Positions 27,478-39,342 of a stretch of 64,000 nt of DNA are shown here, one piece after another. The notes under the pieces are model-generated. The model had not been told where the DNA came from, made no database searches, and saw only the letters and a list, made by a program, of their open reading frames with translations. A program made the translations under genes and the position numbers. Positions within the stretch are counted from its first letter, which is position 1; each line of letters opens with the position of its first letter. The DNA is from Rotaria sordida (taxonomy: Eukaryota > Rotifera > Eurotatoria > Philodinida > Philodinidae), in NCBI GenBank assembly GCA_905250125.1, contig CAJNOL010000387.1, positions 57,070-121,069 of the forward strand, written 5' to 3'.

Positions 27478-29597
27478 ATAACAAAGGCTTTAAATATTAA
27501 TTATAATATTGATGATGATCTCGACAATTAATGATTAAATTTATTAGAAATTTTCATTTTCTTTTGTTGTTCTATGTTAATATGGAAAATAAATGTAGAC
27601 AGATGGATGTTTTTTGATGTACAGGATAAGAAATTATGTTTTTTTCTTCTGAGAAAGAACGACTTCAAATACAAAGGATAACAACATTCAGTTTTATACC
27701 AAATGAAAGTTCGTTAAAAATGGAATTTAGAAGTATATAACTAACAATTGATAGAATGATCATGACTTAGAGAATTACCGAAATTTTCAAAAATTCAGAC
27801 ATGTAATTGAAGATTATGGGTAGGCAATTACAAAAAACAACAAATTGGTCACATGAAGCGTTTCATCTATCAAGTTTTGTAGAACTTTCTTTTTTGATCA
27901 TTTAGATAGAAATATATTGTTTGAATATAATGACTAAATGACAGTGCTAGGTTCAAAATACAAAAAATATTTGAGACAACTCTGTCTCTATTACAACTAT
28001 GATGTTTTCAGTAGATTGACTTTAGTACAATGATTTATTTATCAAAATAATCGACATAGAAAGTTCTATAAAGTTTGATAGGCGAAATATTTTCTGAGAT
28101 CTATTTGTTTTTCGTAGTTGACTACTCATAATCCTCAATTATAAACCTGAAGTTTTTGAACTTTTAGTAATTCACTAGCCTAGGTCAAGGAGAACGTACC
28201 TATTCAAAATTTCACAATCATTGACCTGAGAAGGTCATGATTATTCTATAAATTATTATTTATACCGTTGAATATCGTTTTCAACGAGCTTTTGTTTGGT
28301 AAAAAATTTAATATTGTTATGATTTGTATTTTATGCTGTATTCCACTGAAAAAATTTTATTTCCAAGTCTGTTTATCTATTTATTTTACAAAAGTTAAAA
28401 CTTAAAATTAGTTTTGTTAAATTCAATTCTTCATGATGCCGTATTTTTGGTTGATATGATCTGATCAATGGTTATTCTTATGTATATATCATTTTATTTA
28501 AAAATTCATAAAAATTTAATTTTAAAACTGTGAAGTTTACCTGAAAGTCATGATAAGCATCTCTAATACCTGAATAACATCAGACAAAAAAAAAATACGA
28601 AAGTATAGAAAAACACGAATGTCTATTCATTTTGTTTTTTCGTCTTTATTAAATACATATGTTAACTCAGCTATAATCAGTGTGAAAATGTCCCAATAAA
28701 ACATTCAAATCCTTAATTGAATATGTTTATGACTAATTCAACCGTCGTATTTTATTATCTTATTTTTTAACATCATTTTTTTTTAGTAATTATCAATTCG
28801 CAAGTGATTTTTTCTGTGATATAAATCATTTTGAGTAATAATTATCATTGCAGTATGTATTTGGCTTCGTAATATTCTCAACACAATACATTTCTATGAG
28901 TTTTAAGGTACATTACGACTATATAAGAAATAGTTACTTGGTCAAATGTAGTTGATTTCATATGAAAAATTAGAAATGAGAATACGAATAAAATACAGAT
29001 AGAAAATTTTTATTATTGAAAAGAGTAGATGTTATAAAACAAATTCATGAATAAAAATCAAATCTAGCAAAGTAATATCGAAGATGATAAAACGCTTGTA
29101 TACTTATTTTGAAACCCATTATGTTTCTGATTTGGTTTTTTTTGTTTTGCATATAACAAAAAAAAGGACGTATACATCTTATTTCCAAAGTTGTTAATGT
29201 CTATTGATCATATTAAATATAATATTTCACTAATTTTGTTCATTTTGAAAAATTTCATTCTGAATTTCAAAATAATAAATAATAACAAAATAGGAATTTT
29301 TAAATTTCCATCTGCATATATACAATGGTTCTCAAAATTATTCTGCTAAGTTTATTTTCAATTTTTTTTCACTGCCATAAACGCAAAAAAAACGAATCCT
29401 GACAGTGATTTTGTATAGGAAATAAAATTCTCTAGAGAAATAATTATTTACATTCTTATTAATATTGACGATAGTAAAGAAAAATTAAAAAATAAACTTT
29501 GTCGAATAATTTTTAGAGCTATTGTAAGTTATATGAATATTTTTGCTTGTATAAATATCTTTAGATGTAAATTTGTATGATTAATAAAATTGAATTT
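27478..29597. other. Intergenic, AT-rich
   Basis: Two kilobases with no open frame of note and no recognisable repeat. A less AT-rich patch near 28150-28230 shows nothing definite. Confidence 0.45.
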
Positions 29598-30530
29598 CTA
29601 TGTTAATTGTTTAAATTCTTTTGGTATAATACAAATAGGAATTTCTTTTATTTTATGTCTATTTGCTTGATGTCGTTGTGAATAAATATTCATAACTTTT
29701 TTTTCTCGTTCAGTCATTTGTTCACTATCATATTTTTTTTCATATTGTTTCATTGCCCATTCAAGTTCATCATATGTAGCTCCAATTTGAGCTTCATCTG
29801 TACGCATATCACCATAAAGACCATCAGTTGGTTGTGCATTAATAATAGATTGATCTATATCTAATTCACGAGCTAATGCACGAACTTCAGATTTAAGAAG
29901 ATCACCAATTGGATTGATATCGACACCACCATCCCCTAATTCATAAAATATTTCTATTCAATCAAAAAAAAACAAGGAACAAGTGAATAATATTTACCAT
30001 ATTTAGTAAAAAAACCAACACCATAATCTTCTACTTTATTTCCAGTACCAACTACAAGATGTCCATTTACTTGAGCAAAATAATAAAGAGTAGTCTAAAT
30101 AATGAAAATGAATAATGAAATTTTAAAAGAAATATTTTCTTTTTTTGTTTTTTTTTACCATTCGTATTCGTGATTGTACATTAGCAAGTGCTAATTCAGT
30201 TTTATCATTCGATTGTAATCTTGTACATGTTTCTTTTAATTTGTTATAAGCTTCTGTTAAATTAATATTCATTGAACGTATCTGATCATTACCATATTTG
30301 TTTTTTAGCCATTCTACATGAATCGATTTACGATTTTCTTTAGTTTTCGATAGATTAATTGGTAATTCAAGAGCAAGTAAAGGTAATCCAGTACGAGCAC
30401 ATAAAGTTGATACAACAGATGAATCAATACCATTCGAAATTCCGACCGTAAAACCTTTAATGTATGAATTTTGTACTGCATAATCTTTCAACCATTTAAC
30501 GATATGATCGATAATCTTGCCCGTTTGCAT
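29598..30530 (-). CDS. nadE: Ammonia-dependent NAD+ synthetase, bacterial type
   Basis: Converts deamido-NAD+, ATP and ammonia to NAD+. Three exons (30159-30530, 29998-30094, 29598-29935) join in phase to 268 aa, the size of the short bacterial NadE. Animals normally use the ~700-aa glutamine-dependent NADSYN1 with an N-terminal nitrilase domain, which is absent here. Motifs: FTVGISNGIDSSV (PP-loop, residues ~27-39), RIRMTTLYYFAQ, GTGNKVEDYGVGFFTKYGDGG, PIGDLLKSEV, PTDGLYGDMRTDEAQIGATY, and a C-terminal HKIKEIPICIIP. The arrangement matches Bacteroidetes-type NadE as I remember it. The PP-loop, normally SGGxDS, reads SNGIDS, a change in a nucleotide-binding glycine. Two small GT-AG introns (63 and 62 nt) show it is embedded in a eukaryotic genome and not contamination. 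No acceptor with a good pyrimidine tract precedes the start. Confidence 0.93.
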
Positions 30531-31330
30531 ACTTATATTTACTTAGTGTATATCCTTGAATCTGCAAGAATAGATGAATAAATAGCATACCTTTTTTTTC
30601 ATCATATAAGAAAGCAAGAACGATAAAGTTTTTACGTAGAAATTGCAAGAACAAGAAATGTATGAAAAAAAGCATGTATATATTTTCTCTATATAATAAA
30701 TTAGAATGAAAATTTTAATATAACAAAATCATCACAGATGACTTGTAGAAATTTCGAATATTCTTTTATTGTATATTTAATGTATTTAGGTATTCATTTT
30801 AAATATACAATAAGATTGTTTTATGTAATTTATACCGACAGATTTTTTTTGCTGTTTTTTTATGTATCATACTCACTTTAACATAAGCGAATGAATTGAG
30901 TCATTACGATTCCAGATGGCGACACAATTAAATAATAAACAAAAGTCTTAAAAATACTGAATGATCATTTTCATAAGCTCCTTAATAACTTTCCTAGATG
31001 TATCATACGCACACGTGTACAGGGCGCTACTCCTGCAATAGAAAACAATAATTATGCTTGTGAAAAAAAGCATAACTTGTATGAAGAGTGTCTGTCATAA
31101 GCAAAAAAAGAGAACGAAAGAAACGAAAACAAAAAACAGAAATATCTAAAATACATGATTGAAAGCGTGATATTATGATGGTGCTTGTCATTCAATTGGT
31201 ATCTATAAAGTTTCTATGACAGAACAAAACATGTTACCGTACTTCATTGAATCTAGAATATGTCACGTCAATCATGAAAAAAAAAGATATATTTATATGA
31301 CTTATCAAAATATGAACATTCAAGATTAAG
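30531..31330. other. Intergenic upstream of nadE
   Basis: AT-rich, with no gene. Part of the open frame at 31234-31500 (-) is repeat sequence of the adjacent fold-back element. Confidence 0.4.
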
Positions 31331-32202
31331 AAGAAGGAAGAATACCTCTGTCTTTCGGCTATCTTGCGGTAAAGAGTGTTGTCTAGTGGCAGATTCAATA
31401 GTTCGATATCTTCCTTACACTTTTGACTAGTTGTAACTCTGGACAGAAAATCAGTCTGACACAGAATTCTTGCGCTCAATTGCTTGAGCTCTTCACGCAC
31501 TAACTAACCACAAGAACCGATGTATGTCACAACGTAGTCAACGTGCTATCAGACGAGTTATCCGAGACAAACAACCGTTAGTGACTTGCTCAGAGTCATG
31601 CCATAGCTCGTCATAGCGAGTTTTGAATACAACATCCTATGGATACGTGTCGAGCGACATAGTCATTCAATAAAGATAGATAGATTTAAGATTAACAGTA
31701 TACTTGTGACAAAATTCACTCACTATTTCTACTGATAATCTGTAGTAATTCGAATTAAATTATTCAAAAATGATTATAAAAAATAATTTCATTTTATTGC
31801 GAAAATAATATTTTTCTCATTCTTTCAGCTATTGTTTAAAACTTATCTACCGTCTCAACTCCATCATGGCTAAGTTGCGATGTTGTTCGACACGTATCCA
31901 TAAGATACTATGTGCAAACTTCAATACCAGTAGCCATAAAATGACACTGAACAAGTCACTGACGGCTATTTATTTTTGATCATCCGTTCGATAGCATGTC
32001 GACAACGTTATGACAATACATCTACTCATGCAATCAGTTAGTGTGTATGGGAAGCTCAAATACTGTGCGGCAGGTCGGTCTTCTGTCCAGAGCTACAGCT
32101 AGTCATAGTTGGAGGGAAGAGGATGCGGATTATTGAATCTACTGCTAGTTAGTACCTCACATTACAAGGTAGCTGACAGACAGGGTATTCTCCCTTCCTT
32201 CT
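31331..32202. repeat. Fold-back element, family B (long imperfect terminal inverted repeats)
   Basis: The left arm (about 31331-31690) and right arm (about 31840-32202) are inverted copies. Matching blocks include CTGTCTTTCGGCTATCTTGC with CTGTCTGTCAGCTACCTTG, GTAACTCTGGACAGAA with GTAGCTCTGGACAGAA, GTGACTTGCTCAGAGTCAT with GTGACTTGTTCAGTGTCAT, and ATGGATACGTGTCGA in both. The spacer is AT-rich and non-coding. A third, solitary arm lies at 63105-63310. There is no transposase. The less AT-rich arms stand out from the flanks. Confidence 0.85.
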
Positions 32203-32974
32203 CCTATTGTCTCAAAGCAAAAACAAAATAGTTCACAAACAATCCCAAATAAAAATGAAAAATTTGTCACTTTTTTTATTTCGTTTTTTCATAAGTCAAT
32301 GTAAGACATCGTTCGTAAATCTATGAAAAGACTTTTAGATACAGAAATCTTCATCGAATATTCATACATATTGAAAAAAAAGTTAAACATAAAGATTATA
32401 TTATCACATAACAATTGAACAACTACAATCATGAGCGCACAATGACTTGTTATAGAAAATCAAAAAAAGAAAAAGAATTAGCGTTCAAATATATAAGATT
32501 TTACACTATTGAGAGTAGAACTTGCTAATGTTTCAATAATCTATACTGTTACTCTTGAAATTAATTCTTATTTTTATATTTATTTCGATAAATTCAGTTT
32601 ATTGTCTCAGTAACTTGTTGAACATCTTTGTTTGTTTTTAGTATCATATTAATAGTATCAGAAAAGCGTTAACTTTCTGTGTTTCTGAGAAAAGACACAT
32701 TTTACTACTCGTAATGATGTCAATTCAGACTACACACTCACTTTATGAAATTGAACACAGTATCAAATAAATATCAGCATAAGCTAACTCACTAATCTCA
32801 TTATCTGATTTATTCTATCGTAATATTAATATTGAAAAATATTAGTTTTAGTTGAAATTAAATATGGAATTATTTTATTTGTAAAATATGAGACTATATA
32901 TATAACATTAAATTTTTTTTTGAATAATTTAATTTCTATACTAAATTGACTAAAGAAAAATAAAAAAAGATAAC
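32203..32974. other. Intergenic between fold-back element and crotonase gene
   Basis: AT-rich, with no open frame or repeat of note. Confidence 0.4.
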
Positions 32975-33822
32975 TTAATTTCCTTTCCATTGTGGTTTTC
33001 TTTTCTCATTGAATGCTCGAATACCCTCATGACGATCTTCTGTATCAATTAATTGTTCATAATGTTTCAATTCAATTGCTTTAGCTTCATCAGTCGATTT
33101 ACCCCATCCTTCATCAATAGCTTGTTTTATTGCTCGTGTAGCCAATGGAGCATTAGCAGAAATGATCGTTGCTAATTCAATTCCTTTATTTAATGCTTCA
33201 TTTTCATTGGTTAATTTTTGTACAATACCCATATCATAAGCTTCTTGAGCAGTTAATCGTTGACCAGTAATAGCAATATGTTTGGCTCGAGCTGGACCAA
33301 CAAGACGAGCAAGTAATTGAGTTCCACCACCACCAGGCATAATACCACGAGTCACTTCAGGTAATCCAAATAATGCTGAACGAGATGCAATAATCATATC
33401 ACAATTAAGAGCTAATTCAAAACCACCAGCTAGATAAATAAAGAATAAATTGATGTTTTCAAAAATTCAATAATCTAATGTCTACCTAAAGCAAATCCTT
33501 CGACGCAAGCAATTGTTGGTTGTTTTAATTGTGCTAACGAATTGAACATACGTTCGAATACATGATGCTGTTGCATCCATTGTTTGGAATTTTTTATTGA
33601 TTGACGTTCTTTAAGATCAGCACCTGAACAAAATGATTGACCTTGACCAGAAATAATTACAACTGTTCGATTATCATTCGATGTATGAATACGATCACAA
33701 TGAGCAATCAATTCATGTGCTAATTCTGTATTAAAAGCATTATGATATGATGGACGATTAAGCAACAAATGCCATATATGATTAGATATTCCATTAAGAC
33801 GAACAAATGAATTCTGTGTCAT
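32975..33822 (-). CDS. Enoyl-CoA hydratase/isomerase family protein (crotonase)
   Basis: Hydrates or isomerises enoyl-CoA thioesters; the exact substrate cannot be told. Two exons (33486-33822, 32975-33429; 56-nt phase-1 intron) give 263 aa, the standard crotonase length. Motifs: LNRPSYHNAFNTELAHEL, the oxyanion-hole loop FCSGADLKER (near residue 66), FALAGGFELALNCD (second oxyanion Gly and the first catalytic Glu, near 115), GLPEVTRGIMPGGGGTQLL (second catalytic Glu), and the usual C-terminal FNEKRKPQWKG. Both glutamates are present, so it should be an active hydratase. The junction yields FALAGG where most members have ALGGG. There is no obvious mitochondrial presequence, unlike ECHS1 or AUH. 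It starts 211 nt downstream of the pyrophosphatase stop on the same strand, with an acceptor 4 nt before ATG. Confidence 0.92.
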
Positions 33823-33826
33823 AATT

Positions 33827-33840
33827 CTATAGTGAAAATA
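33827..33840 (-). promoter_or_regulatory. Candidate spliced-leader acceptor of the crotonase gene
   Basis: On the minus strand TTTTCACTATAG ends at 33827, leaving a four-base leader (AATT) before ATG. Together with the short gap to the upstream pyrophosphatase gene it suggests a second trans-spliced pair. Confidence 0.45.
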
Positions 33841-34033
33841 AGATATTTTTCACAAACATACTTTTTATTGTCATTCAAATTTTTTTTTTGTATTCTCAAT
33901 TATAATAGAAATGTGTTACAAATGAAAAAAAGACAACACATGGAGTTTTTAAAAAGAAATCATTTAAGAATGGGAAGATATCCTTAATCACAATCGCAAG
34001 TTTATGTTGATCTATTGTCTTGTTATTCGTTTT

Positions 34034-35273
34034 TTATTCATCTTGAACATATGAAAGTTGATGAACACTTGAATCAAGTTTTGCCGGTTCTTTTTGATGT
34101 TTTTCATCAGCTTCAACAATTTTTTCTGCATCTTCTTTTTTAATTGTACCACGATTATTAAGTGTTGTATTAACAATTGAACAAACTTTTTGGTCAACTT
34201 TTGTTTCACCACTTGCTAATTTTTCCCAATATTTTCTTGTTTCTCCAATAACATGTTGTGCATATGCTCGATCACCATATTTTTCATTAAGTGCAAATTT
34301 ATTCGGAGGTTTTCCTGTTGGAACTTTATAATATTTAAACCAACGACGTGTTGCTTCAAGTAAACCAGGAAGTTGTGTTTCAACATCATTAATATCATTA
34401 ATCTATAAGAAAAAAAAGAAAGAAAAAAGAAGAAAATTTTCTCTTTTGATAATCTAATATTATTTTCAAAATATTACTTTTGATGCAAGCTTGTCACGAA
34501 TATCAACACCAATTAATTTCCAATCTGTTTCACCTTCATCGATTAAACCAAGTACACCAACTATTTTAACAGGTACAATTGAACCAGTTGAATGAAGAAC
34601 AGTACCTATTTCACATACATCTAATGGATCATTGTCACCTGTTGTTTTTGTATCTTCATCAACATGATTTGGATCTTCCCATGTTTGTGGTAATGCACCA
34701 TAGTTCCATAAGTAACCATGATAAGGAAATACATTATGAACAAAACGAGGTTTACCTTTTAATAGAAAAAAAAAGAAAAATTTTTGTAAATTTAATTAAA
34801 CCAAAAATCGACTAACCATTTTTAACATCTTGTACAAGTGGATTCATTTTTAATTGTTTATTTATTTCCAGTTTAGCATTTGTCCATCGTGGTACTTCAA
34901 CAACCATATTATAAATTGTTGTACCTTGATTTTGATTTGATGATGAATATTGTTCATTAACAAGTGGAATATCATGAAATGGTGATACAATTAATTTTGT
35001 TTGAACATCTCGAAAATACAAACGATAATTAAGTGTATGTAGTTGACCACGTTCAACAACTTCATAACGATTATTTTCATTCTCATTTCCTTGTGATCCT
35101 TTACTTGCTGGTGCTTGACCTTGTGCACCTGCATTTAGATTAGATGTTTTTGGTGTTGTTGACATTGTAGAAAATTTTTTAAAACTAATTGTTAAACTGT
35201 TCGATGCAGAAAATGATGAAGTACTTTCTAGAATGAATGAGGATAATGGTAAAATTCGACGAAGTAAAAGCAT
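34034..35273 (-). CDS. PPA2: Inorganic pyrophosphatase, family I
   Basis: Hydrolyses pyrophosphate to phosphate, pulling biosynthetic reactions forward. Three exons (34817-35273, 34478-34755, 34034-34402) join in phase to 367 aa, longer than human PPA1 (289) and PPA2 (334). Motifs: [63 protein letters not shown], and the metal-binding signature [11 protein letters not shown] (near residue 205), then [18 protein letters not shown] and [14 protein letters not shown]. The first ~70 residues are a poorly conserved extension beginning [12 protein letters not shown], Ser-rich with few acids, so a mitochondrial form (PPA2-like) is likely. An internal Met (FSTMSTTPK, near residue 37) could start a cytosolic form. 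The symbol is by analogy; orthology to PPA1 versus PPA2 is not resolved. An acceptor precedes the start by six bases. Confidence 0.92.
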
Positions 35274-35279
35274 TGATTT

Positions 35280-35296
35280 CTGAAAACATAATTTGA
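35280..35296 (-). promoter_or_regulatory. Candidate spliced-leader acceptor of the pyrophosphatase gene
   Basis: On the minus strand AAATTATGTTTTCAG ends at 35280, leaving the six-base leader AAATCA before ATG at 35273. An upstream in-frame ATG at 35309 would only be usable if this site were not spliced. Confidence 0.5.
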
Positions 35297-36127
35297 AAAA
35301 AACAAACAAAAACAGAAATAAGAAAAATAGAATATTTTAACATGATAACATAATGAATGAAATTATACTTCATCTACATGTATTGACAAGTATATAATAC
35401 AGGATGCTAGTGTCTTTGGGGATCGATATGAACCAGATTTTGATTGTTTTGAAGGTATTTTTAAAAACTTTATTAGATAAACAAACATCTATGACGATAA
35501 TCAACGAAAGAAAAAAGTAAAACACAACATTTGGTTTTTTTCAAAAATAATCTTTCATAGTAAAAAAAAGAACCACCTTGAAATGATTCAGTCAAACATT
35601 TTCATAAGTTTTTTTTATTCTCTTCCTTTAACGTCAACCATTTAATCGTGAAAGAAGAATGAAAGCAAAGGAAAAAAAAAGAATTTTTTTTCTAAGCCCA
35701 GGGCAATTTCTATCGTTTAGATATGACAACCTTTTTAAGCAATTATTTGTACAAAGAAACCGATTCTCAATTACGGAAAAAACTCGAATACAACTTGAAA
35801 TCTAAACTCTTATGTATTGTTAGTAACTATTGCACAATCATAATAGGGTTAAAAGGATAAGAAAATCATTTTTGGTTTCTTCGGGAGTCCAATGATTAGT
35901 TTAAAATTAGTTCCACTAAAATCATCAATATAATTAATTTATAATCGTTACAATTTCTATGATAATTTTCTTGTTTAAAATCTTTTTTTCTAAATAATTA
36001 TTCTAATTTGACGAACGCCCCCTATTTTATTTCTATGTTACTATAGTAATAACAAAAATAATGGTTATTCGATCAATCTTTTCTTATTAAGAGATAAAAG
36101 AATTGAATTTGACAACTAATCTGAATA
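35297..36127. other. Divergent intergenic region PPA2-like / DUF4515 gene
   Basis: About 850 nt between divergent genes. AT-rich; no further feature was seen. Confidence 0.4.
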
Positions 36128-37924
36128 ATGCCACCGAAAGGCAAAAAAGGAAAATTGGAAAAGAACAAATCCAAAGAAAAACAAGAAATTGTACGACCAT
36201 CTGAAAAAGAAATTGTTTTACAAACAGAGTAAGTTTATCTTATAAAGATTCTTTAGTACATTTAAGTGAACACTTATGTTATTTTAATCGTATTTTATTT
36301 ACATATGAAAAATATTATTTTAAGCAAAAAGTTAAAGAAGATTTTGACCAATAAGATTTATTTCGAGAGTTAAAGAATTTTTCGATTTTTTCTTGCTTTC
36401 AGACTAAACTTTATTTTAGGCTCGATAATAAAGTAAAAGAATTAGCCGAAATAAAATTACGTGCTCATGCATTGTAAGTTAATTTTTAATTTTTTTAATA
36501 TATAGTTTAAATTTTTTAATTTTAATTAAAGTGAAGAAGAAAATCATTGGCTTAATGAAGAAGCAAAGAAAATTCGAATCGAAATGGTAAAATTAAAATT
36601 TCATATATCCGTGTAATAGATGATTATATTTTATTACAGGACGAATACATGCATTTTATGTCAAAAAAGACAAATCTTCGACAAACAAAAATTGTAACAT
36701 TAACTGATTATCATCGAAAAGAAATTGAAGATATTAATCGAGATAAAGAAAATATGTTAAAAGAATATAAACAAAAGAAAGAAGGTATTTTATCAAAATC
36801 TTCTATGATTAACGGATATTTCAACATGATTCTCATTGAATCTCTATTCTAGTCTTATCCAATAGACAATTTTATTCTATAAACTTTTTGCTTTTGTCTT
36901 GTGATTGTATTTATTAAACTTAGTAGGCTTGTGCCTCGAAGCCTTCTGTTGACCGAGCTTGGATCGGAACCAACCCAACGGGCTATACTATAAAAGTAAT
37001 AGCCAATTATGCATTGATTATTATAAGACAATCGCCAAGATTGTCTAAGAAATGTGTACGATATGTTAACAGGGGTATTCGGAGTGGCTATCAGACTAAG
37101 AAATTTCGTTCGAAGTTAAGAGTACAATTTGAATCCGACTTCAAAAACACTGGATATAAAAATTCATTTGAAAAATCAACGTCATATTTTCATAGAATAA
37201 AAACTTCCCTACCGATTAAGATTAGAGCAAAATTTTTAAATAATGATTTAATCCTTGAAAAAAAGAATAAATAGTTCAATCGATTATGTGTTATGTCTAA
37301 TTTTATAGAATTACGATTACAAATAATTGAAAAAGGACAATTATTAATACAAGTAAAAAATGATTTAGAAGCTATGAATGAATACAAAGTATATATATTA
37401 TTAAAATTAAAAAAAAACGTTTTTGTCTTATAAATAAATTTCTATCGATAGTTAATTCAAGAACAACAAAATAATGAAATCAAGCGTTTACAAAATGAAA
37501 TAACACAAATACGTAGTCAACATGTTAGTGGAATCTCTCGTATGAAATTAACTCATGCTGAAGAACTTCAACAACAACGTACCATTGAAAATGCTAAAAT
37601 TGAAGAAATTCGACAACAAGCTGATCAGGTTATCTATTTTGTTTTTTTTTTAAATTAATTTTCTTTTTTCCAACTTTAAATAAATATAATTATTAGGAAG
37701 CTGAACAATTTCTTTATGATCAAACATTAAATATTCAAAATGAAAATGTTGAATTAAGAAAAGCATTACAAGACATGCTTAAACGAACACAACTATTAAA
37801 TGATTTAAAACAACGTTTAGAAGAAGAACAATTACATTTGATAAATCGAATTAAGTTAACTGCTGATCTTAGAAAAATACGTTTGGATAAAGTATCAACC
37901 AATATACCCGAAGATTTGTCTTAA
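36128..37924 (+). CDS. DUF4515 coiled-coil protein, CCDC166/BBOF1-like
   Basis: Seven exons (36128-36228, 36420-36473, 36532-36586, 36640-36784, 37309-37388, 37452-37628, 37697-37924) join in phase to 279 aa. It begins with a Lys-rich leader (MPPKGKKGKLEKNKSKEK) and is otherwise almost entirely coiled coil. The run EEENHWLNEEAKKIRIEMDE, YMHFMSKKTNLRQTKIVTL, MNEYKLIQEQQNNEIKRLQ, IRQQADQEAEQFLYDQT and LRKALQDMLKRTQLLNDLKQ matches the order of the DUF4515 domain of CCDC166 and BBOF1 (basal body orientation factor). A ciliary or basal-body role is therefore plausible but inferred from family. Intron 4 (36785-37308) is 524 nt while the others are 50-190. It contains a GC-richer insert near 36930-36990 with paired CTTGTGCCTCGAAGCC-type stems, perhaps a small mobile element. 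Confidence 0.8.
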
Positions 37925-38711
37925 TTGATACTACATTAATAATATAAATTTATTAATTTTACACAGAGAACTATTATTTTATTGTTAAATAAATGTGATC
38001 TGAGCAATTTAAAGTTGCATATTTGTTGTCTATTTTAAAAATCATAGTTTGTGTATTTGTTTTTTGTTTATTGAAACTTATTATACACATTGCACTTAAC
38101 ACTCATATTAAGGCACGAATAAATATATTTCAAAAGAAAAACAGATAAAAAAAACAAAAGAATTCAAATTATATTAAAACTTTTGCAAGTTTTTACATTT
38201 TCTTCCTAAATGTTTCATAAAACACAAAATCAAATCTTTAAAATATAGAAGTCTAGGTTTATAGACTAGAGATGCACAGGGTAAACTTTTTTCGTATCCT
38301 GTATCCTGACTGAGAAAATTTTTTTACCCTATGCTATCCTGTAGAATATCTACTCTAAGCTTATCCTATAAATAGTAAAAGAGTGTCATAGTAGACTCAT
38401 TTTTACTCATATGGAATTCTGATATAAAACGAACAGAATGACCTTGTAATTGCATGAATGAAGTATTTCACAATCAGAGAAAATTTTAATTGATGTAAAT
38501 AATATTTAATGGTAGAAAATGTATGTCAATCATCGTTATCCAAGGTCTGTGACACCTACTAGCCGTATTTTTCTTCTAAACTCTAATAACTTTTGTTCTA
38601 TAATGGTATTTTAATGATATTTAAAAAACTATTAGCACAATCTCTGTAACATTAATATGTGAAATACAAAATAATTGCTTTTACTAATAGAATGAGGTGT
38701 TTGACAAATCG
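37925..38711. other. Intergenic, AT-rich
   Basis: No gene was seen. Near 38265-38350 the string TAGAGATGCACAGGGTA and repeated TATCCTGTATCCTG hint at a degraded mobile-element end. Confidence 0.4.
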
Positions 38712-38719
38712 CTCTGAGT

Positions 38720-39342
38720 TAGGGGTGTCAGGGTTCCCGTTCCTCAAGGGTTCCGTTCCCAAGGAACGGGAACCCACTTGGTTATTCATTTCTATGCATG
38801 TTTGAACGCGTTTGAGTTCATAGACATACTTTTTCTTTCGTTTTGAGCAAGTCACTCAGGGTTCCCGGGTTCCTGGGAACGGGAACTCGTACCGGGTTCC
38901 GGGTTCCTAGGAACGGGAACCCAGTTGAAAATTCATTTCTGTGCATTTTTGAATACACTAGAGTTCATAGACATACTTTTTCTTTCCTTTTGAGACAAGT
39001 CTCTCCGGGTTCCGGGTTCCTAGGAACGGGAACCCGCCCCAGGTTCCTAAGAATGAGGAACCCTATTGCAAATTGTTCAGAATAGAAGTTTAGGTGTGGT
39101 TCCTCATTCTTAGGAACCCGGGGCGGGTTCCCGTTCCTAGGAACCCGGTGCGGATTCCCGTTCCTGGGAACCCGGGAACCCGGAGAGACTCGTCTCAAAA
39201 CGAAAGAAAAAGTATGTCTATGAACTCTAGTGTGTTCAAAAATGCACAGAAATGAATTTTCAACTGGGTTCCCGTTCCTAGGAACCCGGAACTCGGTGCG
39301 GGTTCCCGTTCCCAGGAACGGAACCCGAATCTGACACCCCTA
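38720..39342. mobile_element. Non-autonomous hAT element with 8-bp target duplication
   Basis: The element runs from TAGGGGTGTCAGGGTTCCCG to a mirror end ...GAATCTGACACCCCTA. It is flanked on both sides by the identical octamer CTCTGAGT (38712-38719 and 39343-39350). An 8-bp duplication with TAGGGGTG-type ends is diagnostic of the hAT superfamily. The 623-nt interior is a palindrome of GGGTTCCTAGGAACGGGAAC units, and both arms also share the segment around TAGACATACTTTTTCTTT. There is no transposase. The perfect target duplication suggests a fairly recent insertion. Open frames seen in both strands here are by-products of the repeat. Confidence 0.93.

Noticed and set aside
32975-33822. Horizontal origin of the crotonase
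   Set aside because: The GIMPGGGGTQ and FNEKRKP motifs look bacterial, but such motifs are also common in eukaryotic crotonases; by eye there is no basis to decide.
38843-39198. Overlapping open frames on both strands with Gly/Thr/Arg/Pro repeats
   Set aside because: They are translations of the palindromic hAT element, not genes.
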